This document shows, in pieces, positions 33,819 to 40,704 of a DNA stretch of 64,000 nt. Where the stretch lies: assembly GCF_014654365.1 (NCBI RefSeq), contig NZ_BNAY01000002.1, forward strand, positions 868,001 through 932,000. Reading direction: 5' to 3'. The first letter of the stretch is position 1. Each line of letters opens with the position of its first letter. Made by a program: the position numbers and the translations under genes. Source of the stretch: Amycolatopsis oliviviridis. Lineage in GTDB: Bacteria > Actinomycetota > Actinomycetes > Mycobacteriales > Pseudonocardiaceae. Under the pieces are notes generated by a model. It was not told the origin of the DNA. It did no database searches and was given only the letters and a program-made list of their open reading frames with translations.

Positions 33819-35323
33819 CAGCAACAACCCCGGCGAGCCAGGGCCTGAAGCCGGGCGCTCGTGACGGGCCTGTTCGCGGCGACCTCGACGGCGTCCAGCA
33901 TCCGGTGCCGCGCGGTCTTGTCGAGGACACGGCCGCGGGTGATCACCAGGTCGATCTTCGCGATGTTGCGGATGTCGGTCGCCGGGTTCGCGTCCAGCAG
34001 CACGAGGTCCGCCTCCTTCCCCGCCGCGACGGTGCCCGACGTCGCTTCCCTGCCGAGGAACTTCGCCGCGTCGCCGGTCACGGTCTTCAGCGCGTGCACC
34101 GGCGAGAGCCCGGCCTCGACCAGGAAGGCGAGTTCCTCGTGCAGCCCGCTGCCGGGGAAGGTGTACGGGTTGAGACAGTCGGTGCCGCCGATGAGCCCGA
34201 CGCCCGCTTCGTGCGCGACGCCGACCAGCCGCAGCGTCTCCTGGTAATACCGTTCCTGCAGAACGATTTCCGCCGGGGTCTTCGGCGCGAACTGCTCGAT
34301 GCCCACGACCCAGCTCTGCCGGATGTCGGCGGGCAGGTACTTCAGCCGCGGGTCGTGCTTGTGGGTCTCGGCGGGCTGCGTGACGACCCGGTTGATCGTG
34401 AGCGTCGGCGAATGCCAGGTGCCGTTGCGCCGCAGCCTGCCGAAGTAGGACCACGCGGCGCCGGGGTTGTACGTGGACACCGAGTCGAACTCCAGTCGCC
34501 GCGCCAGGTTGAAAAAGGCGCGCGGCGCCGCCGGGTCGTACGGCGTCGCCTTCAACCTGGCGAGGATCTCGTCCCGCCGGGACGAGCAGTGGATCGAGAC
34601 CCCGAAGAAATGCTCGAAGCTGTGCTGGCCGAGGTCGCTCGCCTCGCTGTGGGACAGCTTGTACGGCCAGTGTCCCGAGAACCGCAGTCCCAGCGCGCGG
34701 ACCTCGTCCGCGACCGCGCGGACGGCGTCGGGGCCGAGGTAGGAGTAGGTCTTGACGAACTCCGCGCCCGCGGCCTTCTCCGCGCGGACGACCGCGCGCG
34801 CCTCGGCCGCGTTCGACACCTGGAGCACCGGCGGGCTCAGGAGCGTGACCGGCCCGTCGACGATCCCGCTTCCCATCACGACGCGCGGGCCGAGCAGCTC
34901 ACCGCGTTCGATCTTGTCCCGGGCCGCGCGGGTCTCCGCGTAGCCCCACATCTCGCGGGCGCCGGTGACGCCGTGGGCCAAATGCAGCGGCGGGATGATC
35001 TCTTCGAGGTCCAGGCCGTGGGTGTGCATGTCCCACAGTCCTGGGACGAGGTACTTGCCGCGGCCGTCGATCACCCGCGCGCCACCGGTTTCCGGGACCT
35101 GGCCGGCGGCGCCGACCCACGCGATCCGATCGCCGGCGAGCACGACCGAGATGTCGCGCCGCGGCGCCGAACCCGTGCCGTCGATCAGCGTGACATGGGA
35201 GATGACGATGATCTCGTCCGCGGCGGCGGCGACGCCGGGCACCAGTCCGGCGAGCGCCACGCCGGTCCCGCTCGCGGCCAGCCATCTCAGGAACTCGCGC
35301 CTGCTGGATCCCGCTGCCGCCAT
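33815..35323 (-). CDS. Tat-exported amidohydrolase
   Basis: A 502-residue protein with a twin-arginine signal (SRREFLRWLAASGTG, then a hydrophobic stretch to about residue 35). The metal-dependent hydrolase domain shows MHTHGLD (His100, His102), a probable bridging Lys in EFVKTYSY, His residues in SGHWPYK and HSFEHFFG, and IGGTDCLN with the catalytic Asp. The C-terminal composite domain contains GKEADLVLLDANP. It resembles imidazolonepropionase-like or prolidase-like amidohydrolases acting outside the cell; substrate unknown. The chain ends in three cysteines (RRGCCC). Its stop overlaps the VOC stop. Confidence 0.88.
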   Translation of the reverse strand: MAAAGSSRREFLRWLAASGTGVALAGLVPGVAAAADEIIVISHVTLIDGTGSAPRRDISVVLAGDRIAWVGAAGQVPETGGARVIDGRGKYLVPGLWDMHTHGLDLEEIIPPLHLAHGVTGAREMWGYAETRAARDKIERGELLGPRVVMGSGIVDGPVTLLSPPVLQVSNAAEARAVVRAEKAAGAEFVKTYSYLGPDAVRAVADEVRALGLRFSGHWPYKLSHSEASDLGQHSFEHFFGVSIHCSSRRDEILARLKATPYDPAAPRAFFNLARRLEFDSVSTYNPGAAWSYFGRLRRNGTWHSPTLTINRVVTQPAETHKHDPRLKYLPADIRQSWVVGIEQFAPKTPAEIVLQERYYQETLRLVGVAHEAGVGLIGGTDCLNPYTFPGSGLHEELAFLVEAGLSPVHALKTVTGDAAKFLGREATSGTVAAGKEADLVLLDANPATDIRNIAKIDLVITRGRVLDKTARHRMLDAVEVAANRPVTSARLQALARRGCCC

Positions 35324-35402
35324 GAGAACCCCCGCCCTTCCACCCAAGATCCCCCGGGTGGCCCGATTCAACTCGCCGCCGGGGCGGGGCCGCAAGGAAA
35401 GG

Positions 35403-35444
35403 GAAGGCCCCTTACCCGAGCTGAGCACAAAGTAAGGGGCCTTC
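35403..35444. terminator. Hairpin after phosphofructokinase (family 1)
   Basis: Perfect 13-bp arms GAAGGCCCCTTAC (35403-35415) and GTAAGGGGCCTTC (35432-35444) with a 16-nt loop. It begins 14 bp after the phosphofructokinase stop and precedes the amidohydrolase gene on the same strand. The core is shared with the longer family 1 hairpins. Confidence 0.75.
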
Positions 35445-35458
35445 TCCTGAAACGCGGC

Positions 35459-36484
35459 TCAGCCGAAGAAGACTTCGGCCTCTTCGTACCGCTCGACCGG
35501 GACGGTCTTCAGTTCGGCGGTCGCCTCGGAGAGCTTGACGCGGACGATGTCCGTGCCGCGCAACGCGACCATCACGCCGAAGTCGCCGTCGGCAACGGCG
35601 TCGACCGCGTGGAGGCCGAACCGGGTGGCGAGCACGCGGTCGTACGCGGTCGGCGTACCGCCGCGCTGGACGTGCCCGAGCACGACCGCGCGGGACTCCT
35701 TGCCGGTGCGGGCGGCGATCTCGTCGGCCAGCCAGGTGCCGATGCCACCGAGCCGGACGTGCCCGAAGGCGTCCTTCTCACCGGTCAGCAGCTTCTCCTC
35801 GCCGCCCTCGGGCAGCGCGCCTTCGGCGACCACGATGATCGGCGCGAACTCCTTCTCGAAGCGGCGCTCGACCCACGAGACGACCTGGTCGACGTCGAAG
35901 TGCCGCTCCGGCACCAGGATCACGCTCGCACCGCCGGCAAGGCCGGAGTGCAGCGCGATCCAGCCCGCGTGCCGTCCCATGACCTCGACGACCAGGGCAC
36001 GGTGGTGCGACTCGGCCGTGGTGTGCAGCCGGTCGATGGCCTCGGTGGCGATCGAGACGGCCGTGTCGAAGCCGAAGGTGTAGTCGGTGGCGCCGAGGTC
36101 GTTGTCGATCGTCTTGGGCACCCCGACGACGCCGACACCGTCGTCGGTGAGCCGCTTCGCGACACCGAGGGTGTCCTCGCCGCCGATCGCGATCAGCGCG
36201 TCGACCTGCTGCTCGGCGAGCACGGCCTTGATCTTGTCGACACCGCCTTCGACCTTGTACGGGTTCGTCCGCGACGACCGCAGGATCGTGCCGCCGCGGG
36301 TCAGGATGTCCTCGACGTCGTTCAGGCCGAGCGGGCGGCTGTCCCCGGTGAGGGGACCGTTCCAGCCGTTGCGGAACCCGACGATGTCCCAGCCGTGCAC
36401 CTCGATGCCCTTGCGCACCACACCGCGGATCACCGCGTTGAGCCCCGGGCAGTCCCCACCGCCGGTCAGCACACCGACACGCAT
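35459..36484 (-). CDS. pfkA: 6-phosphofructokinase, probably pyrophosphate-dependent
   Basis: A 341-residue group A phosphofructokinase. GGGDCPGLN is at 8-16, catalytic PKTIDNDL at 123-130, MGRHAGWIAL follows, and RGGTPTAYDR is near the C-terminus. At the two positions that separate phosphoryl donors it has Asp104 (GGED) and Lys124 (PKTIDND). Escherichia coli ATP-PFK has Gly at both, and M. tuberculosis PfkA has Gly104/Lys124. Asp104 with Lys124 is the PPi-PFK combination, known for A. methanolica. PPi as donor would make the step reversible. The dedicated hairpin downstream ends the transcript. Confidence 0.93.
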   Translation of the reverse strand: MRVGVLTGGGDCPGLNAVIRGVVRKGIEVHGWDIVGFRNGWNGPLTGDSRPLGLNDVEDILTRGGTILRSSRTNPYKVEGGVDKIKAVLAEQQVDALIAIGGEDTLGVAKRLTDDGVGVVGVPKTIDNDLGATDYTFGFDTAVSIATEAIDRLHTTAESHHRALVVEVMGRHAGWIALHSGLAGGASVILVPERHFDVDQVVSWVERRFEKEFAPIIVVAEGALPEGGEEKLLTGEKDAFGHVRLGGIGTWLADEIAARTGKESRAVVLGHVQRGGTPTAYDRVLATRFGLHAVDAVADGDFGVMVALRGTDIVRVKLSEATAELKTVPVERYEEAEVFFG

Positions 36485-36608
36485 CAGAAGCCTCCGTCTT
36501 GTGTTCCGTAGAGATGACAGTCACATGTCCCGACGCCAGGGTAGCGGGAGTTCTCTGGATCGGTGCAGGGCGGACCACCTCGGGAATCGGTCCACGTGAC
36601 GGATGTGC

Positions 36609-36614
36609 TAGCTT
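36609..36614 (+). promoter_or_regulatory. Candidate -10 element for a leaderless leader-peptide transcript
   Basis: TAGCTT fits TANNNT and is followed by exactly six bases before the GTG of the leader ORF. No Shine-Dalgarno precedes that GTG. In actinobacteria this spacing is normal for leaderless mRNAs that begin at the start codon. A -35 box is not evident. Confidence 0.5.
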
Positions 36615-36620
36615 GGCGCC

Positions 36621-36686
36621 GTGCAGCGCTATTTCTGGTTTACGAAGCCGGCCCCGGGTGGGCACGGCGGCGTGAACCTGCGCTGA
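36621..36686 (+). CDS. Aromatic leader peptide of the DAHP synthase gene
   Basis: A 21-residue ORF starting at GTG and beginning MQRYFWFTKPAPGGH. Codons 4-7 are TAT TTC TGG TTT: Tyr, Phe, Trp and Phe in a row, covering every product family of the shikimate pathway. TAT and TTT are rare choices in this genome, which would make stalling more sensitive. The run followed by T-x-P-A and H recalls the streptomycete trp leader, WWWTAHPAAH. The ORF ends 81 bp before the DAHP synthase ATG. The intervening RNA can form alternative structures (see the following two features), so it is interpreted as an attenuation sensor. Confidence 0.85.
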   Translation: MQRYFWFTKPAPGGHGGVNLR

Positions 36687-36695
36687 CCAACCACC

Positions 36696-36720
36696 CCGAG
36701 CCGGAATCACACCGGCTCGG
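36696..36720 (+). promoter_or_regulatory. Central hairpin of the aroG leader RNA
   Basis: CCGAGCCGG (36696-36704) pairs with CCGGCTCGG (36712-36720) around a 7-nt loop. It starts 9 bp after the leader stop codon. It is compatible with both of the alternative states proposed for the leader and may act as a spacer. There is no U-run, so it is not an obvious terminator. Confidence 0.65.
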
Positions 36721-36728
36721 CGAGTTCC

Positions 36729-36767
36729 CGCGGGTCGGTATCCCTTTCGAAAGGAACCAGACCCGCG
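36729..36767 (+). promoter_or_regulatory. Shine-Dalgarno-sequestering hairpin directly before aroG
   Basis: CGCGGGTC (36729-36736) pairs with GACCCGCG (36760-36767), GGT with ACC inside it, and the 12-bp palindrome CCTTTCGAAAGG (36743-36754) closes the top. The Shine-Dalgarno AAAGGA (36750-36755) is buried in that inner stem and the outer stem abuts the ATG at 36768. The same CGCGGGT (36729-36735) can instead pair with ACCTGCG (36676-36682) in the leader ORF, which would open the site. Confidence 0.75.
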
Positions 36768-37844
36768 ATGTCTCCCTCCGCTGACACCCTGATCGCCCTC
36801 GACGGGCACCGCACGGCGGCCATCAACCCGCTGCTGTCGCCCGCGATGCTGCGGCACGAACATCCGATGACGGCGGAAATCGCCGATACCGTCCTAGCCG
36901 GGCGGGCCTCGGCCGTCGACATCCTCGACGGCCGGGACGACCGGCTCCTCGTCGTCGTCGGGCCCTGCTCGGTGCACGACGCGGACGCCGCGCTCGACTA
37001 CGCCCGCCGCCTCGCTGCCAAGGCCGAAGAACACCGCCGCGACCTGCACATCGTCATGCGCGTCTACTTCGAGAAGCCGCGGACCACGCTCGGCTGGAAA
37101 GGCCTGATCAACGACCCGGGCCTCGACGGCACCTACGAGGTCAACCACGGCCTCCGGATGGCGCGCAAACTGCTGCTCGACATCTCCGCGCTCGGCCTTC
37201 CGGTCGGCTGCGAATTCCTCGACCCGATCACCCCGCAGTTCATCTCCGACACCGTGACCTGGGGATCCATCGGCGCGCGGACCGCGGCGAGCCAGGTGCA
37301 CCGGCAGCTGTGCAGCGCACTGTCGATGCCGGTGGGGATCAAGAACTCGACCGAGGGCGACGTCCAGGTCGCCGTCGACGCCACCCGCGCGGCCGGCGCG
37401 AGCCACGTGTTCGCCGGCATCAACCCCGACGGGCTCGCCGCGCTGATCACCACGGCCGGGAACGAGGACTGCCACGTGATCCTGCGCGGCAGCTCGGCCG
37501 GTCCGAACCACGACCCCGCGACGGTGGCCGACACGCTGGCCCGGCTGGCGAAGTCGGGGCTGCCGGAACGCGTGATCATCGACGCGAGCCACGGCAACAG
37601 CGCGAAGGACCACGTGCGGCAGGCTTCGGTGGTGCGGGAACTGGCCGGGCGGATCAGTGCCGGTGAGCGGGGCATCGCGGGGCTGATGCTGGAGAGTTTC
37701 CTGGTCGCGGGGCGACAGGACCTGACGCTCGGCGAGGCGGCTTCGCTGACCTACGGGCAGTCGATCACGGACGCCTGCCTGGGATGGGACACGACCGCGG
37801 AGCTGCTGGACACCCTCGCGGAAGCCGTCGACTCACGCCGCTGA
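36768..37844 (+). CDS. aroG: Class I DAHP synthase (3-deoxy-7-phosphoheptulonate synthase)
   Basis: A 358-residue class I-alpha DAHP synthase of the E. coli AroG/F/H type. It has GPCSVHDADAALDYARRLA, VMRVYFEKPRTTLGWKG, SIGARTAASQVHRQL, GIKNSTEGDVQVA, DASHGNSAKDHVRQA and a C-terminal YGQSITDACLGWDT. It condenses phosphoenolpyruvate and erythrose 4-phosphate, the first step of aromatic amino acid synthesis. It is unrelated in class to the type II enzyme (Rv2178c) found at the equivalent place in M. tuberculosis. Its ribosome binding site is inside a hairpin downstream of an aromatic leader peptide, so translation is likely controlled by supply of Tyr, Phe and Trp. Confidence 0.95.
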   Translation: MSPSADTLIALDGHRTAAINPLLSPAMLRHEHPMTAEIADTVLAGRASAVDILDGRDDRLLVVVGPCSVHDADAALDYARRLAAKAEEHRRDLHIVMRVYFEKPRTTLGWKGLINDPGLDGTYEVNHGLRMARKLLLDISALGLPVGCEFLDPITPQFISDTVTWGSIGARTAASQVHRQLCSALSMPVGIKNSTEGDVQVAVDATRAAGASHVFAGINPDGLAALITTAGNEDCHVILRGSSAGPNHDPATVADTLARLAKSGLPERVIIDASHGNSAKDHVRQASVVRELAGRISAGERGIAGLMLESFLVAGRQDLTLGEAASLTYGQSITDACLGWDTTAELLDTLAEAVDSRR

Positions 37845-37859
37845 CTCAGCCGCGCGAGC

Positions 37860-37912
37860 GCAATGAAGGGGCCTTTCATCGCAAAATTTGCGATGAAAGG
37901 CCCCTTCATTGC
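37860..37912. terminator. Perfect 26-bp-arm palindrome between aroG and RNase AS (family 1)
   Basis: The 53-bp element is a perfect palindrome around a single central base at 37886. Each arm contains ATGAAGGGGCCTTTCAT, itself a near palindrome. It lies between two convergent stops (37844 and 37926) and probably ends both transcripts. With a one-base centre it can also extrude as a cruciform. Confidence 0.85.
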
Positions 37913-37925
37913 ACGCGAGAGAGGA

Positions 37926-38411
37926 CTAACGCTGCCAGTAGGACTCGATGATCTGCCACCGCTGGTAGTTGTGCCGCGCGTCCGCCAGGGCGTCGTGCTG
38001 GTCGTCCGGGGCCGCCGGCAGCTTCGGCTTGCCCGCGTCCTCCCAGCGTTGCCGCAGGTCACGGGTGAAGCGGGGCAGCTGGCGCGGCAGCGCGGGCATC
38101 GGCCCCCACAGCTGCGCCAGCGCGACGTGGTCGTAGGCGGCGAACCAGGCCCACAGTTCGATCCCGCCGGGCGGCTTGCCGAAGAATTCGAGCAGATCCG
38201 CGCGGATCTTCTCGCGGCTGCGCCACGCCGGGTCGGCGGGCGACGGGAGTTTCGGGAGCACGTTGTCGCGGACCCAGGGGCCTGCCTTGCCGGGATCGAA
38301 ATCGGTCGAGACCGCGTAGAACTCGCGGCCTCTTTCGTCCACGACACCGATCGACACCAGATCGATGGTCACGCCGTCCTCAATGAATTCGGTGTCGTAG
38401 AAAAAGCGCAC
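37926..38411 (-). CDS. RNase AS, 3'-exoribonuclease (Rv2179c-like)
   Basis: A 161-residue DEDDh-type exonuclease starting at GTG. The DEDD residues are visible as FYDTEFIED (Asp6, Glu8), AAYDHVAL in the middle and DQHDALADARHN near residue 141. Length and order match mycobacterial RNase AS, which trims adenylate-containing 3' ends of RNA and is needed for virulence there. It is upstream in the conserved neighbourhood with DAHP synthase on one side and PlsC (20 bp) on the other. Confidence 0.93.
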   Translation of the reverse strand: MRFFYDTEFIEDGVTIDLVSIGVVDERGREFYAVSTDFDPGKAGPWVRDNVLPKLPSPADPAWRSREKIRADLLEFFGKPPGGIELWAWFAAYDHVALAQLWGPMPALPRQLPRFTRDLRQRWEDAGKPKLPAAPDDQHDALADARHNYQRWQIIESYWQR

Positions 38412-38431
38412 CGCAGAACCCTAGTGGGGGC

Positions 38432-39193
38432 TCAGCCGACCTTGGTGTCCGGGATACGGGCGACGTCCTGGGCGGACGGCTGCGCGGGCACCTTCGGACG
38501 GAGTCCCGCCTCATCGGCGGCGAGCAGTTCCTTCGCCTTGGCGGCGTAGATGTCGACGTACTCCTGGCCGGAGAGCTCCATGAGCGCGTACATGATCTCG
38601 TCGGTGATGGACCGCTCGATGAAGCGGTCACCGGCGAGGCCCTCGTAGCGCGAGAAGTCGAGCGGCTTGCCGAAGCGGATCTCGAGGCGGCGCGGCCACC
38701 ACATCTTCGAGCCGATCGGGTTGACCTTGTCGGTGCCGATCATCGCGACCGGGACCACGAGGCCGCCGGACTCGAGCGCGATCCGCGCGACGCCGGTCTT
38801 GCCCTTGTACAGGCGGCCGTCCGGGGAGCGGGTTCCCTCGGGGTAGATGCCGAGGAGGTGCCCTTCGCGGACCAGCCGGGTCGCGGTGTCGAGCGCGGCC
38901 TGCGCCGCGTTGCCGCCGGAGCGGTCGATCGGGAACTGGCCGACGCCGGTGAAGAACCACTTCTTCAGCAGGCCTTTGAGGCCCTTCTCGGTGAAGTACT
39001 CCGATTTCGCCGGGAAGGTCACCTTGCGCTTGACCCGCAGCGGCATGAAGAAGGAGTCCGCGACCGCGAGATGGTTGCCCGCGAGGATCACGCCACCGTC
39101 GTCGGGGATGTTCTCCGCGCCGACGACTTTGGTGGGCCACAGCGCCTTGAGCAGTGGCCCGATAAACACGTGTTTCATGAGCCAGTACAGCAC
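38432..39193 (-). CDS. plsC: 1-acyl-glycerol-3-phosphate acyltransferase (PlsC family)
   Basis: A 253-residue membrane-associated acyltransferase starting at GTG. The four PlsC motifs are present: GNHLAVADSFFMP (HX4D), the KKWFFTGVGQFPIDRSGG block, YPEGTRSPDGRLYKG and VVPVAMIGTDKV. It transfers a fatty acyl group to lysophosphatidate in phospholipid synthesis; a related substrate cannot be excluded. It ends 20 bp before RNase AS in the same orientation, the arrangement seen around Rv2182c-Rv2179c. Confidence 0.93.
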   Translation of the reverse strand: MLYWLMKHVFIGPLLKALWPTKVVGAENIPDDGGVILAGNHLAVADSFFMPLRVKRKVTFPAKSEYFTEKGLKGLLKKWFFTGVGQFPIDRSGGNAAQAALDTATRLVREGHLLGIYPEGTRSPDGRLYKGKTGVARIALESGGLVVPVAMIGTDKVNPIGSKMWWPRRLEIRFGKPLDFSRYEGLAGDRFIERSITDEIMYALMELSGQEYVDIYAAKAKELLAADEAGLRPKVPAQPSAQDVARIPDTKVG

Positions 39194-39407
39194 TGCGAAA
39201 ACTCCTCCTAGCAGCTCAACCCCTGTGCCCGATGGTCAAGACTACGAACCGGGCACCCCCGGCACAACGAAGTCCACCCGGTTACCCGCACCCAGCGACG
39301 GATCTCACACCCGATCCGGCCGGATTCCGGCGGTGGCCGGGGGCCCACAAGCCGCTCCGGTCGTGCGAACATAGTAGACCTACCCAGCTCTCACGGAAGG
39401 CGATCGC

Positions 39408-40178
39408 ATGGCCGTCCTCGCCGGCGCGGAACCGTTCGCTCACACCGGTTCGACCGAAGCAGGTTTCCTGCTGTGCCACGGGTTCACCGGCACGCCCGCG
39501 AGTATGCGGCCCTGGGGCGACCATCTGGCCGAGGCCGGTTACACGGTGCGCTGCCCGCTGCTCCCCGGGCACGGGACCCGGTGGCAGGACATGAACCGGA
39601 CAGGCTGGGAGGACTGGTACGGCACGGTCCGCGAGGAGCTGCTGGCGCTCTTCTCGACCTGCGAGTCGGTGTTCGTGGCCGGGATGTCGATGGGCGGGAC
39701 GCTGACGCTGCGGCTCGCCGAGGAGTTCGGCGACCGGATCGCCGGGATCGTCCTGGTGAACCCGTCGGTCCTGACGCTGCGGTGGGACGCCAAACTGCTG
39801 CCCGTCCTGTCGAGGATCCTGCCCTCGGTGCCGGGCGTGGCCAACGACATCGCGAAACCGGGCGAGACGGAGGTGGCCTACTCGCGCACGCCCGTGCGCG
39901 CGGCGGCGAGCCTGGCGAAACTGTGGAAGGTCACCCGCGCGGAGCTGGCCAAGGTGACCCAGCCCGTGCTCCTGCTGCACTCGGCCGTCGACCACATCGT
40001 GGAACCGGTCAACTCCCAGGTGATCCTCGACGGGGTCGGCAGCGAAGACGTCACCGAGGTGGTGCTGGAGAACAGTTTCCACGTCGCCACCCAAGACCAC
40101 GACGCGGGCCTGATCTTCACGCGTACGGTGGACTTCGCCCGGTCCGTGCACCGGGCGGGACAGGTGGACGCCGGATGA
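39408..40178 (+). CDS. Alpha/beta hydrolase, carboxylesterase/monoglyceride lipase type
   Basis: A 256-residue alpha/beta hydrolase. The nucleophile elbow is AGMSMGGTLT (Ser94), the oxyanion segment CHGFTGTP, and the His is in NSFHVATQDHD; Asp in SAVDHIVEP completes the triad. The sequence resembles the Est30-like carboxylesterase/monoacylglycerol lipase family. It is cytoplasmic, with no signal peptide. It is divergent from the PlsC gene, which fits a lipid-related role. The next gene starts within its stop (ATGA). Confidence 0.92.
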   Translation: MAVLAGAEPFAHTGSTEAGFLLCHGFTGTPASMRPWGDHLAEAGYTVRCPLLPGHGTRWQDMNRTGWEDWYGTVREELLALFSTCESVFVAGMSMGGTLTLRLAEEFGDRIAGIVLVNPSVLTLRWDAKLLPVLSRILPSVPGVANDIAKPGETEVAYSRTPVRAAASLAKLWKVTRAELAKVTQPVLLLHSAVDHIVEPVNSQVILDGVGSEDVTEVVLENSFHVATQDHDAGLIFTRTVDFARSVHRAGQVDAG

Positions 40179-40684
40179 ACAGAGGCAAGGACGGGCCGGA
40201 GGACGTCGACGCGACGTTCGCCGAGATCGTGGCCGACCTCCGTGCGGAGGGCGTGGGGCTGTTCCCCGACGAGGACCTGGAGAAACCGGCCGGGAAATCC
40301 GCGGAGAAAGCCGAGAAGCCTTCGGAGAAGGCGCCCGGCCCCGAGACCCCGGACGCGGAACCCGAACCGGGCTGGCGCGGCGGCGGCACCAGCTGGGACA
40401 AGACCCTCTTCGAGGACGACCCGGCCGGGCCGGACGACGAGGGTCACTTCGTGCCGCCCGAGCCGCCTCCCCTGCCGCGGCCGCGCAAGGGCGCGTTCGT
40501 CGTCCTGTTGTTCTTCCTGCTCGGCCTGCTGCTCCTGATCGCGCCCACCCTGATCGGCATGGGCACGCGGCTCGGCACGCCGCTCGGCATCCTCGCCCTC
40601 GCGACCGCGATAGCGCTGCTCCTGCTGCGGGTGCGCCAGGGGCCGCCGCCCGGTGCGGATCCGCACAACGGCGCGCAGGTCTGA
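40175..40684 (+). CDS. Hypothetical membrane protein translationally coupled to the hydrolase
   Basis: A 169-residue protein whose ATG overlaps the hydrolase TGA by 4 bp. Residues 1-105 are charged and Pro/Glu-rich, with WRGGGTSWDKTLFEDD in the middle; two adjacent hydrophobic helices follow at about 112-130 and 135-153, then a short tail. The combination of an acidic cytoplasmic half and a C-terminal double helix is common for uncharacterised actinobacterial membrane proteins. Coupling suggests it works with, or anchors, the hydrolase. Family not recognised. Confidence 0.8.
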   Translation: MNRGKDGPEDVDATFAEIVADLRAEGVGLFPDEDLEKPAGKSAEKAEKPSEKAPGPETPDAEPEPGWRGGGTSWDKTLFEDDPAGPDDEGHFVPPEPPPLPRPRKGAFVVLLFFLLGLLLLIAPTLIGMGTRLGTPLGILALATAIALLLLRVRQGPPPGADPHNGAQV

Positions 40685-40704
40685 ACTACCGGACAATTCC
40701 GACC

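Noticed and set aside
36696..36720. Rho-independent terminator in the aroG leader
   Set aside because: The stem lacks a U-run and the strongest structure is instead the hairpin covering the ribosome binding site, so translational control is preferred.
37863..38549. Open frame starting MKGPFIAKFAMKGPFIA
   Set aside because: The start lies inside the family 1 palindrome, which contains ATG twice; the rest is antisense to RNase AS. The same artefact appears at 29331 (MKAPFPRL) and 27033.
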